From the NCBI GenBank assembly GCA_033725935.1, contig MU867063.1:863694-927693 (forward strand): a stretch of 64,000 bases of DNA. Reading direction: 5' to 3'. This document shows positions 11,855 through 22,077 of this stretch, in pieces. Made by a program: the position numbers and the translations under genes. The notes beneath the pieces were generated by a model, which saw only the letters and a list, made by a program, of their open reading frames with translations, searched no databases and was not told the DNA's origin. Positions within the stretch are counted from its first letter, which is position 1. Each line of letters begins with the position of its first letter. The stretch is from Cladorrhinum sp. PSN259 (taxonomy: Eukaryota; Ascomycota; Sordariomycetes; Sordariales; Podosporaceae).

Positions 11855-13244
11855 TTATTCCTTATCCTTGTATAGCTGCAAGTAACTCGCTCTCAATCTA
11901 CAGAACTCGAAGTCAGTCGCTTTTTGTCACAACATTCTGGGCAAATATCCATTAAAACATACCTCATCTGCAAATGATCATCAGCAGTCATCACTTTTCT
12001 CTCTGCATACGGATTTCCTTTCTCCTCTCCACCAGCCACATGGCTCTTGACTCTTTCACTCGGCACGGGGGTCAGGGGCGTCGTCCCCACGGGATGAAAG
12101 AAGTACGCCATTGAATAGCGGGGTTCATCGCCTGTCTTCTCTCCTGGAATTCGGTCACCGCCTTCTCCTGAGAAGACTACGCGATGTACTGTGCTCCTTA
12201 GTAGCCCGTTGGTCCAGTAGGAGAGTAAATCACCAATGTTTAGCAGGATGGGAGGGGAAGCGTCGTCTTCTGTTCCGGGAGGGGTCACGGGCACTGGAGC
12301 CCACTTCTGCTCGGCGGTCAAGATTTCAAGTCCTGCTTGCCCTTTTAGACGGAAGAGCAAGGTCATGGAGCCGTAATCTGAGTGGGCGCCTGCTCTGACG
12401 TCTGAGGCTGGGTTTGCGTCTGGTGTTGAGGAGGGTGGGGGGTAGTAGAGGAGCCGGAGGATGGAGCCTGAAGGGCCGTTGGTTCTGAGGTGAGCTTTTC
12501 TGAAGAAGTCTGGGTGGAGAGGAGAAGGTTTAGTTGGGGTTAAAATTCTGACGAGGAAAAGAGAAAAGGGGGAATACCTGGCGGCGTGACTTCGAGACCA
12601 ATGCCGAGAAGACTCGTTATTTTGAGACAAAGGGAGTAGCAGTAATCTTGAAACTCGGAGATTTGAGCTTCGTTTGGCAGGATTGTAGGGGGAAGAGGTT
12701 GGTCTGCTTTGGAGTCTCGGAAGGGACCGAAGTTGAATGCTCTGAAAGGAGAAGAAAAGGGTAAGTTGGCCTGGATCGGCTTGGGTACGAGGGTGGGTGA
12801 GGAGAGACAAACTCTTTGAAATCCCCTACCTGTGAAAAGGGTCAGCTGGATGGTATGTGATATATGTAGGGACAGGCAATATGGCATGGGACTTACACGT
12901 TGAGTTGCTGGATCGAGGGTCTCAACTTGCATGCCTGACCACTATTACAACCGTGATCCGTGTGAGCTGGCAATGCGTGAAAGGGTTGATGTCTAGAGCG
13001 CTCTACTTACACCGCGGTTGTTTTTCTGGATAGAACACGCTTGTTTCTCTGTCAAGGGCGCTTTGAAGAGCTTCTTGGATATTTCAAATGCGCCATTGAT
13101 ATCCTCGGCAGGGATGGCGTTCCCTGTGTTCTTGATATATATAAAGCCATGCTCGATTGCTGCCTCTACCAGATCTTTGGCAACTTGTGTCTGGTCATCG
13201 CCTGAAATGTCGATGACAGGGATCTTGGCAACAACTTTGGCCAT
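11855..13244 (-). CDS. 2-oxoglutarate/Fe(II)-dependent dioxygenase (isopenicillin N synthase-like)
   Basis: A non-haem iron oxygenase with the DIOX_N plus 2OG-FeII_Oxy layout. Six exons on the minus strand are needed: 13244-13011, 12941-12897, 12829-12813, 12741-12578, 12509-11963 and 11897-11855, giving 349 residues. Each joint restores a family motif: IPVIDISGDD at the start, NNRGWSGMQVETLDP, VGDFKEAFNFG, then DFFRKAHLRTNG. The iron ligands are His196 and Asp198 (GAHSDYGS) and His262 (STVHRVVF); Arg284 in RYSMAYF should bind 2-oxoglutarate. The C-terminus HLQMRLRASYL is also typical. Exon 3 is only 17 bases long. The substrate is unknown; such enzymes occur in both primary and secondary metabolism, and no cluster genes are adjacent. 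Confidence 0.87.
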
Positions 13245-13899
13245 GTTTGAAGTAAACTGATAACTCCTTACTATGTAATGTACAATCTGGTGATAGCATC
13301 AGGTTGTGTGTGCAAATAGCCAGATGGACAGGGCACCCCGAAAGAGCTAGATGAACTCGGTTTAATGCTAAACCCGCCTAATTGGGACGGCCCCGCCAAC
13401 TGATTCATTAATGCCAAGCACCTGAAAGACCCACACTTCCTTTACCCAGCACGGGGCAACTGTACCGACCTTTTTGGATCGCCAAAACGAATTGAGGGCG
13501 AGCTGGGAGACGCCAGGACGCGATGCCTTCGGGGGTGCAGTCCAAGCTGCGGCAGGCAACCCGCGCCTCTCTTTTTCCCAATGATAACCTTCCGTATTCC
13601 CAAAATTCTTCACCCACCTCACCACACTAAGCATAAATCACGAAATCCGTCATCTTTCGGCATCGCACCGTCCATCCCCAAAATCCCCTTTGCGACTGCT
13701 GTTAGATAGAGGGTATCGCCGATTTAATTGTTTCATTCCAAGTTGTTGTTGTCAGGGTGCATCCACACCACACCACACATCATTCCGTCATCCAATCTTC
13801 CGCCAGCGCCGCCCGCGGTGCGCTGCTGCCCTCGCAAGTCTCCGTCGCATCAATTCCATTCCCCAATACCTCCCCCAACGTTGGGCCTTCCCCGAAGCC
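13245..13899. promoter_or_regulatory. divergent promoter region of the oxygenase and IES1
   Basis: The two neighbouring genes start on opposite strands from this 655-base stretch. The last 200 bases are open in the IES1 frame but contain no in-frame ATG before 13900 and read as low-complexity leader. No specific site recognised. Confidence 0.4.
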
Positions 13900-16265
13900 A
13901 TGGCAACACCAGAAGTTGAAGTCTCTGAGCCACCGAGTTCCCCCCCCGTCCATGCCGAAAAATCCTTCATGACAGCTGTCACCGATGTTGATGACGACGA
14001 CACCAAGATGGCAATGGACACGCCCGAACCCTCAGAGAAGCAGCAGCCACGCGGTAAGAAGCGTGGCCGCGACGATGGCGCCAACGGCACCACCATCGGC
14101 AAAATCAGACATCTAAAGAAAGATGATGGCGAACCCTTATGGCGCAAGGACATTCAATACGACTTTCTCAAGGCCGTTTTCGACGACGAGACCAAGGTAT
14201 TCACCAACAGCTACGAACCCCAACGGCTTGGCAAGCAGTGCTTCGCCGACCTCTACATCGACACAATGTCCAGGAGTAGCAAGACCAGCAAGGTCCTTCG
14301 AGATAAGCTGCTTAGTGATCGCGATGCTGCGAAGGGCATGGCCATGGTCTGCCTCCTGGTCAACATTGGTCGCATGAATACCACCCTCAACTGTACGTCA
14401 TCATGACTTGATCTCCTTTATCAGTTGGTTCTGTGCAATGCAATACTAACTATCAATTTCCGACAGTCTTCCCCGAAATGCGAGCCCAGCTTCGTACCTA
14501 CCACGCCATCCCCTCCCTACAAGCCCGGCAGGATCCTCATGCATACAAGCAGTTGCAGGATGCGCCACGCCTCAAATCGATCTTGAAAGGAGGTGCAGAG
14601 GATCGAACTGAGCCGACCTCGCTCGAAGAGATCAAGTCGGGAAATGTGCCTCGGACCAACCCTGTCAACCTGCTGTTTATGATTTGCAGCAATGCAGTCA
14701 AGGTAGCCGAGCTACATTTCCCTGCCGGCCAGGAGTTTCATGATCTCGTGATGAAGACCAACTTCAGCAGTGAGAGCCGCGCTAAAGCCTTCCTGTGGAT
14801 CATGTGGTTCTACCTCGAGTCTGATTTCACTGAGGAAGGCTGTGATGAGAATCCATTTGGCGCAGGTGTAGACTACGGTCTGGATGTCGCTAACCAAGGC
14901 GTCCCTCGATTAGTTGAGATGACTCCCGAGGAGGAAGAGCAAGAAAACATTGACCCTGAGGAGGAAATCGTGTTTGGTCATCTCAAGCAGCAGACTCGCG
15001 CTAAGATTATTGAGGCAGATCAACAGTTCCTGGTTGAGACTCAGACTAAAAGAGGGGGTCGCGGTCGCGCTTTTGCTTCCGCGGCCCTTGGAGATGAGCC
15101 TGGCCCGACGACCGGCATTCTACCACGCATCAGGCCTGCAAAGCACGAGAGTGACCACGATAGCGTCAGGTCAACTCCGCCTCGTACCATCAAGAGTGTT
15201 GCCGTGAGCACTGGTAGAAGGGGTCCTCACTCACTCAAATACGTGGTTGATGGCTCATCGCCAGGTGGCGCTCAGCTGGAGGGTATTGTTGCTCGCAAGC
15301 CACGTCCTCCTACAGCCCACCAAATTGCGGTCGAACGTAATAGGTCTCAGAGGGTTGAGTACATCTTGGATCGCGGCATCCGCAAGAATCACCACAAGGC
15401 ACGTAAAGAGAGACGTCAGGAAGGCTCTGTCATTCGTGCACTTCAGCGCCTAGATCGTCGTGAACGTTTGGAGGGTATGGAGGGAATGGAGTATGCTTTT
15501 GACGACAGTGAAGACGAGGATGTTATCGCGTTGAATAAGCAGGGTATATCCAACGCGAATATTGATATTGAGACCAAATATTTCCGCGAGAAGGGCATGG
15601 GCGGCTTGTGCCAGCTCAAGGACGAGCCGGACGATTTTGGCGAGGAGTGCGCTGCCTTTGCCAACGCCCTGAGACGGGCTCACCGCAGACTGACACGGTG
15701 GGAGAATCACGTCGGCCCCCCCCTTGGCGTAATCCGTCCAGTCAAACGACCCAAGGCGTCAAACGGCACGGTGAATGATGATGGCTCGGACCTTGAGGGC
15801 GATGACGGCTCGCCTTCCAAACATGCTGTTGACCCAGCCGAGACTGAAGACGAGACCGAGCTGGTCCCTCGACGACAGATTAAGCCGGCTGCTCGTCGTT
15901 CTCAGAAGATGAACGGGTCACTGCATCATCTCGATGCCAATGGTGACACGCCGATGGAGGAGGCGGATGACTTGGATGATGTTGATAGGGAATTGCTAGG
16001 TCTGGGTGGCGATGATGAAGGAGATAGGGAAGGAGAAGGAGAAGGAGAAGGAGAAGGAGAAGGAGAAGGAGAAGGAGAAGGAGAAGGGGAAGGGGAAGGG
16101 GAAGGAGAAGGAGAAGGAGAAGGAGAAGGAGAAGGAGAAGGAGAAGGAGAAGGAGAAGGGGAAGGAGAAGGAGACGGAGACGGAGACGGAGAAGGAGAAG
16201 GTGAAGAGGATCTTGACGAGATGGATAAGACCCTCCTCGGTTATGGTGAGTCTGATTCGGAGTAG
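13900..16265 (+). CDS. IES1: INO80 chromatin-remodelling complex subunit Ies1
   Basis: A fungal-specific subunit of the nuclear INO80 remodeller. Exon 1 is 13900-14392 and exon 2 is 14467-16265, giving 763 residues. The conserved core crosses the intron: RLGKQCFADLYIDTMSRSSK, then KGMAMVCLLVNIGRMNTTLN joined to FFPEMRAQLRTYHAIPSLQ, followed by NPVNLLFMICSNAVKVAELH and KAFLWIMWFYLESDFTE. A basic region (about residues 460-500) and acidic stretches follow. Residues about 685-743 are an almost pure Gly-Glu repeat encoded by a GGAGAA-type microsatellite, before an acidic tail ending GYGESDSE. I chose the ATG at 13900 because it precedes the Ser/Pro-rich leader and has an in-frame, conserved continuation. 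The repeat length is likely to vary between isolates. Confidence 0.88.
16027..16200 (+). repeat. GGAGAA-type coding microsatellite in IES1
   Basis: About 174 bases of purine-only hexamer repeat, interrupted by a few GGGGAA and GAGACG units near the middle and end. In the gene frame it encodes Gly-Glu and, at the end, Gly-Asp pairs; the other forward frame would give Lys-Glu. The perfect purine bias on one strand could form triplex DNA or slip during replication. Confidence 0.9.
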
Positions 16266-17167
16266 AAGTCTACCCAGCGAGGCTCAATTTTTCTTTTTCA
16301 GCGTAAGACGTCGACTTTTCGATATCGCAGAAGAAATAGACTGCGGTATTGATGTTAGCCGTCTTACGTTCCATGTATATTAGAGATAGGGAGGGTTTTT
16401 TTCATGTTTTCGTGTTGGGGGGCCAAACCAAAAAAAAACTCATACAGGTAACGGCATGGCGTTCTTGGGAGTTCATGAATACTTGCATCGTATTCGCTCG
16501 GGCTTCGCGTGGCTTAGGGATAGCGATGGGTTGATACATGGCATAATCAAGGGTTCTGTTTGCAAAGCTTCCATTATTTATATTCGGTGACTTGCTTTTT
16601 CGTTATATGTTATACGAGTATGTACATGATTATATATTGGAGTGATATGTGCAGTATTCCTACAAGAGACAACCTCGCTGATAGTGACCTTTCAAAGCAG
16701 GCGGGAGTTCGTAGGCACATGAAAAGACTCTTTGGATAGGGCAATGTGATGAAACTCGGCATATGATGTTATGGGTTTAACACGCACGGAGGACATTAAG
16801 GGCGATCCAGGGAAAAGGGGAGCAAAAAGTGAACAAGGTATTCTTCTTCCCCCTCCATCTGATCTCGGAAATTCATGTGTCATCACATTCGTCAAGGGTG
16901 ACGAGTCGTCCACCTCGTACACCTCCCTTTCATGACTCGACTTTAGGAGTTCGTCACTTGACGGGCTGCGGACAACGGAGGAAATTTAGAAGGGGGGCAT
17001 ATTTCTTTTAGTATGCAACTTGTCGGTTTAGATAGATGATTATAAAGTATGTCGGTATTCAGTTTCTGGTCTCTTGACAATCTTTTCAAGCCGTACAACA
17101 AATTAAATAAGGTTTAAACACACAACACACACACACACACACACCCACATTGGGAAATTTTTCCGAG
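16266..17167. other. intergenic, 3' of IES1 and promoter of the CipC-like gene
   Basis: About 900 bases without a credible gene. It holds an AT-rich stretch around 16560-16650 and, at the right end, an AC dinucleotide tract. Short open frames here have no family features. Confidence 0.5.
17125..17145 (+). repeat. AC dinucleotide tract
   Basis: About ten AC repeats ending 22 bases before the CipC-like start codon, so probably within the 5' UTR or core promoter. Confidence 0.85.
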
Positions 17168-17624
17168 ATGGGACTCTTCTCCTTCCACGAAGCCAAGCGC
17201 ACCCGCGACAGCATCTACTCCTCGTCGGACGACATCCCGGAGGAGCACAGGGCCAAGTTCTCGCACGAGGTTATTGGCGGCGCCGCCGCGTTCGAGGCCA
17301 TGCACCTGTGGGAGAAGGAGCAGCGGAGGGAAGGGAAACCTGTTGATCACGCGTTTGCGAAGGAGGCGCTGGCTGCCATGGCGGGCGCCGAGACCGACCG
17401 GTTGTTTGAGAAGAGAGGGAGCCTGAAGGGGTTTGCGGACCGGGAGGAGGCCAAGCGGCATGCGAGACGGCAGGCGGAGGATATGTACGAGAGGCAGTAT
17501 GGAGGGTTGGATGGGTATGATCCGTGAGTATCAAACTTTAAAAACTGCAATGATGGTGGGTGGGAGGATGGAATGCTGATTATTTGATAGGAACCAGGAG
17601 ATTCATGAGAGCATGAGGTTTTGA
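17168..17624 (+). CDS. CipC-like protein (DUF3759)
   Basis: A small stress-responsive fungal protein; CipC was named for induction by concanamycin in Aspergillus, and its biochemical role is not known. Exons 17168-17523 and 17591-17624 give 129 residues. Visible family features are the N-terminal LFSFHEAKRTRDSIY, the central KFSHEVIGGAAAFEAMHLWE and AFAKEALAAMAGAETDRLFE, and the basic helix KRHARRQAEDMYERQYGG. The second exon is very short and encodes NQEIHESMRF; its 67-base intron begins GTGAGT. Without splicing the protein would end after two more residues, so the exon matters for the natural C-terminus. Codon use is strongly GC-biased, which suggests high expression. Confidence 0.88.
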
Positions 17625-18223
17625 GCTGGCGTGTTGAGTTAGAAGGATGAAGTGGTGCGGTGGTACGAGAGTGTATGCAGGTAAACTTCTGAATTACTGG
17701 CCAATATATCTGGAGCTTTGTTGATTTGTTTTAACAAATATTCTGCAATTGACGGTTGACATGTGCCAGATCCATGTCTGAGCTGTGGGGAGTTTGGAGT
17801 TTGGAGTTTGGAGCAGCTCCCCCGCATCTTGGCAAAGCTTGTTTATTTGCCAAGATTTCAAGGTTTGTATATGTATATGTAATTTTCTTCGGTGTTGATT
17901 GTAGCGAAGACCTTCTGAACACCTTGCAAAATCCAAAACTTTGATCGATGATTGTCTTCAAACAATATATTTCAACTTCTGGGTCCTTTCATAAATCTGC
18001 GTTTCTAAGACCAGATATACTATCACAATGAGATTCCACGTTTTCTACCCCGTGATACGGTTATTTTCAGAATACGCAATACTACAGAGCCTCCGCACTA
18101 GCGTACTTCACCTATCCCCGCACCCCACCTCACATTTTTCAAGCTCTGCAATTGTGCTTGGAGATTTTTGTCCAATGCAATTGACCGAAACTGCACCCTT
18201 TCATCGCACACTCCCAACGAGAA
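17625..18223. other. intergenic, promoter of TRM61
   Basis: About 600 bases with a short tandem of GAGTTTG units near 17790. The frame upstream of the TRM61 start remains open for a while in another phase but shows no conserved sequence. Nothing else seen. Confidence 0.5.
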
Positions 18224-19834
18224 ATGGAAACCGAAACTCCCGCACCAATTCCCAGCGACACCATGGCGCCGGCTTTGAGGAGTCATGCGCGAACAGTGTC
18301 GCCTTTTTTGGAACCCGGATCCGTCACCAAGGCCAACTCGCTCGCAATCCTTCAGCTGTCGCGCGACAACCTCGTACCAGTCTATCTTCAACCCCCCAAG
18401 GGGAAACATGACGGTTATGCTGAGGGTGCTGTCGTCAACACTCGCTATGGATCCTTCCCTCACTCGACCATGATCAATGTCCCATGGGGCTCGCAAATTC
18501 GCGCCTCCAAGGTCGACACCGGCTCAAGAGGGCGCAACAAGAGGAAACACGACGCCGCCGATGAAGCAGGGAAAGACACAGAGGCCGCAACCGAGGATAC
18601 CACCGAGAAGGATACTACACCTGTCAATGGCGATGGCGAGGTCGAGATCAAGAAGGCCGTGGCCGATAGCAGCGGTTTCATTCACGTCCTCCCTCCAACC
18701 CCCGAGGTTTGGACCAGCAGCTTGCCACACCGAACTCAAGTCGTTTACACCCCCGATTACAGCTACGTCCTCCACCGGATACGCGCCAGACCTGGCTCTG
18801 TTTTGATTGAAGCCGGCGCCGGCAGTGGCAGCTTCAGTCATGCGTCAGTACGAGCAGTCTACAACGGTTACCCGGTCGATGGTGAGAAGAAGGGCAAGGT
18901 CTACAGTTTCGAATTCCACGAGCAGCGCTACCACAAGATGAAGGAAGAACTCAAGGGGCATCATCTTGATGCGCTCGTGCATCTCACACATCGCGATGTC
19001 TACAATGGTGGATTCCTGATCGACGGCAAAAGTCCCGAGGCCGAGTCCATCTTTCTCGATCTCCCCGCGCCATGGGAAGCGCTGCCCCATCTCTCCCGAC
19101 GGAATCCCAAAGACCCAAGCGATAAGACTTGGGTATCACCTCTTAACCCGAAGAAGAGCGCCCACCTCTGCACATTCTCTCCTTGCATTGAGCAGGTCAC
19201 CAAGACGGTATCTGCAATGCGCCGCCTCGGCTGGGTCGATATCGACATGGTGGAGATTGCGAACAGGAAATACCACGCCTCGCGCGAGCGTGTTGGCCTG
19301 AACCTCTCCTTCGACCGCGGTGTCAACAATTCGGCTCGCGATGTCGACGAGGCAATTGCCCGGTTAACAGAGATAGAGACTCGGTTCCGTGAGCATGCGG
19401 CCAAGTCGAGGGATTCTGATGACGAGATGGTTTCGGACAATGAGAAGGGGGCAAAGAAGGGAGCCAAGAAGAATAAGAAGGCGGTGGGTGTTCAAAACGG
19501 GAATTCTGTTCCTTATAGCAACGAGGAGGAAGTGGTCTCCGGTTCCGGCACCGCACCTTGGATGGAGGGTCGTCTGATCACTCGCGGCGAGCCGGAGATT
19601 AAGACGCATACCTCGTACCTGGTTTTTGCGATTCTTCCAAGGGAGTGGACTGAGGAGGACGAAGCTACGGCTGCGGCCAAATATCCCGTTGTTGGAGAAC
19701 AGAAGGTAATTGGTGTTGTTGATAAGGCGGCAAGGAAGAAAGAGAGGAGGGAGCAGTTGCAAAAGGCTACGCTTGGGAACAGAAAGGCGAGGAGGAAAGA
19801 GAGGGATGCTCAGCTGGGCGGTGAGGCTGCATGA
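18224..19834 (+). CDS. TRM61: tRNA (adenine(58)-N1)-methyltransferase catalytic subunit Trm61
   Basis: Makes m1A58 in the T-loop of tRNAs together with the non-catalytic partner Trm6, in the nucleus. A single exon of 536 residues. After a short leader come SFPHSTMINVPWGSQI, then the S-adenosylmethionine-binding loop LIEAGAGSGSFSHAS at about residues 196-210. The catalytic-domain signature IFLDLPAPWEALPHL follows, then FSPCIEQVTKT and VDIDMVEIANRKYHASRERV. Two Lys/Asp-rich insertions, near residues 105-145 and 395-440, are longer than in yeast Trm61, as is common in filamentous fungi. The C-terminus is basic, which suits tRNA binding. No intron signal or frame break is seen. Confidence 0.93.
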   Translation: METETPAPIPSDTMAPALRSHARTVSPFLEPGSVTKANSLAILQLSRDNLVPVYLQPPKGKHDGYAEGAVVNTRYGSFPHSTMINVPWGSQIRASKVDTGSRGRNKRKHDAADEAGKDTEAATEDTTEKDTTPVNGDGEVEIKKAVADSSGFIHVLPPTPEVWTSSLPHRTQVVYTPDYSYVLHRIRARPGSVLIEAGAGSGSFSHASVRAVYNGYPVDGEKKGKVYSFEFHEQRYHKMKEELKGHHLDALVHLTHRDVYNGGFLIDGKSPEAESIFLDLPAPWEALPHLSRRNPKDPSDKTWVSPLNPKKSAHLCTFSPCIEQVTKTVSAMRRLGWVDIDMVEIANRKYHASRERVGLNLSFDRGVNNSARDVDEAIARLTEIETRFREHAAKSRDSDDEMVSDNEKGAKKGAKKNKKAVGVQNGNSVPYSNEEEVVSGSGTAPWMEGRLITRGEPEIKTHTSYLVFAILPREWTEEDEATAAAKYPVVGEQKVIGVVDKAARKKERREQLQKATLGNRKARRKERDAQLGGEAA

Positions 19835-19863
19835 TTTTGGATGGATAGTGGTTTCTTTTAATG

Positions 19864-19926
19864 GATTCCTGACTCCTTTCCACGCCTGTTCGGCTTCTGT
19901 TGATGCATTCCTGACTCCTTTCTACG
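19864..19926 (-). repeat. 21-bp minisatellite, three units, left inverted array
   Basis: Three consecutive 21-bp units just after TRM61. Units one and three are almost identical (ATTCCTGACTCCTTTC core) and differ from the middle unit, so the higher-order period is 42. The reverse complement of unit three matches the first unit at 23841 at 20 of 21 positions. Confidence 0.8.
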
Positions 19927-20039
19927 CATGCTGGATATTCCACCACGTACTATCTTTCAACTTGCGATTTTCTAATACCTTACGGTTTGCATTTTTAACT
20001 AGCCTCTGTACCTTGTTTCTGTCCTTGGTTTTTTATAAG

Positions 20040-20076
20040 GCATATACCGAGCTAATAAACATTTAAGCGTTATTAG
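20040..20076 (+). repeat. lone 21-bp repeat unit followed by a palindrome
   Basis: The unit at 20040-20060 resembles the last unit of the right array (GCATATACCG versus GCGTATACCG, both followed by CTAATAAACATTTAA). It overlaps a 7-base inverted repeat, CTAATAA and TTATTAG, separated by 11 bases. Confidence 0.65.
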
Positions 20077-20647
20077 TGGGCGAACAAGGTACTTCGAGGC
20101 AGTGACTTCCAAGAGGGAATTAGCCCATTTCATTAGAAGTACCCTGAGTTCATCAGAGCTAGATTCATCCGAAAAGATCACACCCTAACTGTTTGCTTTA
20201 TAAATTGGCTGGCAACTGGGTGCAACTGCAACAGGTTGTGATCCCTCTTTTCCCATAACGCAACAACGTCACTTCTAGCAGTTGAACCAATTCCAAGCGT
20301 TGATTTATCCATTGCTGGTATTTTAACGGCTTTTACGGCACAACAACAACAAACAACAGCTGCAGCACAAAGCTCTTTATAGGACTGATAACGGCATCCT
20401 CTGAATCCTGCATAAAGCAGCGGCAGAGAGTAAGGTATTAAGACAGTAGATTTCATTATATCAAGAAAAATCGGTATACTGCCTTTAAGGACGACTAGCT
20501 GCTTTTGAAAAGTCGCAAGCGCTGCGATCAAGAATATCGAGGTGATATTTCAGATTTTTCTCGTTCAAATAGTAAATGAACGACGGAAAGACTCCGACGC
20601 GGAGCAGTGAGAAGAACTATTACTAAGAACCTTACCAGCGTGTTAAG

Positions 20648-20872
20648 ATGGCTGGCCAAGGACAGATTTCCGAAGAGGATATATCTGCGCAGGAATTGAG
20701 GCAACTGATCGCCTAGCATACCAAAATCGCAGAGTATATCATGAAGGAGAATATGGCGAAGAAGTCATCGAAGGATCGCAACCTCACCGCGTTGCCAGCT
20801 TTGACAGGCGAGCTGAAACTTGATAATTTGATCAAGGCGGTGAAGTTCAAGGCGATGCGACAAACTTCTTAG
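20648..20872 (+). pseudogene. possible retrotransposon gag-like relic with in-frame stop
   Basis: From the ATG at 20648 the frame gives MAGQGQISEEDISAQELRQL, then a TAG at codon 23, then KIAEYIMKENMAKKSSK and LTALPALTGELKLDN before a final TAG. The style (short charged leader, then a LTALPxLTG-like motif) recalls the start of Copia-type gag proteins. The TAG could be a CAG changed to TAG. There is no reverse transcriptase, integrase or LTR pair that I can see, so the assignment is tentative. Confidence 0.35.
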
Positions 20873-21708
20873 CATTAGATTGTAGTTCTCGAACTGCGAT
20901 CACCAGCTTCGTCCTTTATTTGCCTATTTCGAGAATCTTCTATTTTTCTCTTGCGTTCCCTACGGTCGCGATCGAAAAGTTTCGCAACTTTCTGTCCCCG
21001 AACCTGCGAGTTTAAATCACAAACGATCGGAAAGAAGCAGTATACTGCCGGCTCTACTAGTCATTGCGATCGCAATGCTGGATTTGAACCCCATGAAGAT
21101 AACCTACCGCCAGTCACTCTTCGCCCGAGTAAGGCATGCTCGGCCTACAAGTCCGTCTCGACTAGGCCATAGACACCGGCCCAAGCACCCGCTCGAGTAA
21201 GATGATTGCTTCAAGCAGATGGCTCTGCGCGGCCGTCGAGGGCTGCCCTTCCTCATACCCTTTGGGAGTGGTTTGTGTTTCTTCCCTTTCTCTTTCCCTC
21301 GCAATCAGCACAGTATGGACTCCGCTAACGCGCTTACAATCAGCCGCTACTTCCTCACACGCCAGCATTTTTACAATATTCTGCTCTGCAATTATCTCAG
21401 ACGCTGACGAGGACGCAGGGAACACTGCCGCTCTCAAATGCTTCAACCTGACCTCTGCTGCCGTCGATCGCAGCCCTCGCGCCTGAGACCAACTGGGAGA
21501 AACACACTCAGGTTAAGGTCATTTGACCATCGCAGGCTTGTGCAATAAGTCTCATCATCAAGCAGATCGGTCCCAGGCTTACAGGTTGACAACTTCCTAT
21601 CGTGCCTTCCCCGTGTGAGTCCCGTTGCGAGTCCCGTTGCCGCACCTTCCTCCCATACTGCCGTAAGGCCCAAGCTCCTTCCGTCGCTAGCAAGGTCAAA
21701 AATTTCGT

Positions 21709-21776
21709 CTGCTTTCCTTCTTCCTTTCCTTTCTTCCTTCTTCCTTCTTCAACCACTTTTTCTTCTTCTTCAACCA
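21709..21776 (+). repeat. pyrimidine-rich TTCC/TTC tract
   Basis: Imperfect CTTCC and TTC repeats with an interruption near 21752. No gene overlaps it convincingly. Confidence 0.7.
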
Positions 21777-22077
21777 ACAACGCTTCGTACGTACGCCTCC
21801 CACAGCCACCCAAATGGCCTTCCCTGCTTCGGCCTCTTTTTCTGACCTTCGCAGCCATAGTTACCTTTGTATGTTTACTTCCTTTGGGAGTCGCTTTTGC
21901 CTACCGTGGTCGCTGTTGCCCTGCGCGCCCTAACTGTTTCCTTCTGGCGTGAGCGCTTTGCTGATGAATTGCCTGCAGCTTTATTCCTACTTCTTTAACT
22001 AAGTTTTCCTTCTTTTGTAAGTCCACTCACTCACTGCGCTCTTTCCTCGTATCGTAAGCGCTAACCCTTCGAGGTAG

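Larger units (their letters stand above)
19835..22077. other. gene-poor repeat-containing region
   Basis: Left half of the accessory island. It contains inverted 21-bp repeat units, a palindrome and a retroelement-like relic (annotated separately). On the minus strand about 20530-20080 there are two overlapping open frames in different phases whose products (QFIKQTVR and FSDESSSDELRVLLMKWANS) could be one decayed protein, but I cannot assign it to a family. The stretch 20873-22077 has only short open frames. Confidence 0.5.

Noticed and set aside
16006..16383. Plus-strand frame encoding a Lys-Glu repeat protein
   Set aside because: It is the alternative frame of the IES1 microsatellite, with no conserved flanks.
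21075..21100. GGATTTGAACCCC resembling a minus-strand tRNA T-loop
   Set aside because: The stem bases do not pair and no cloverleaf could be drawn.
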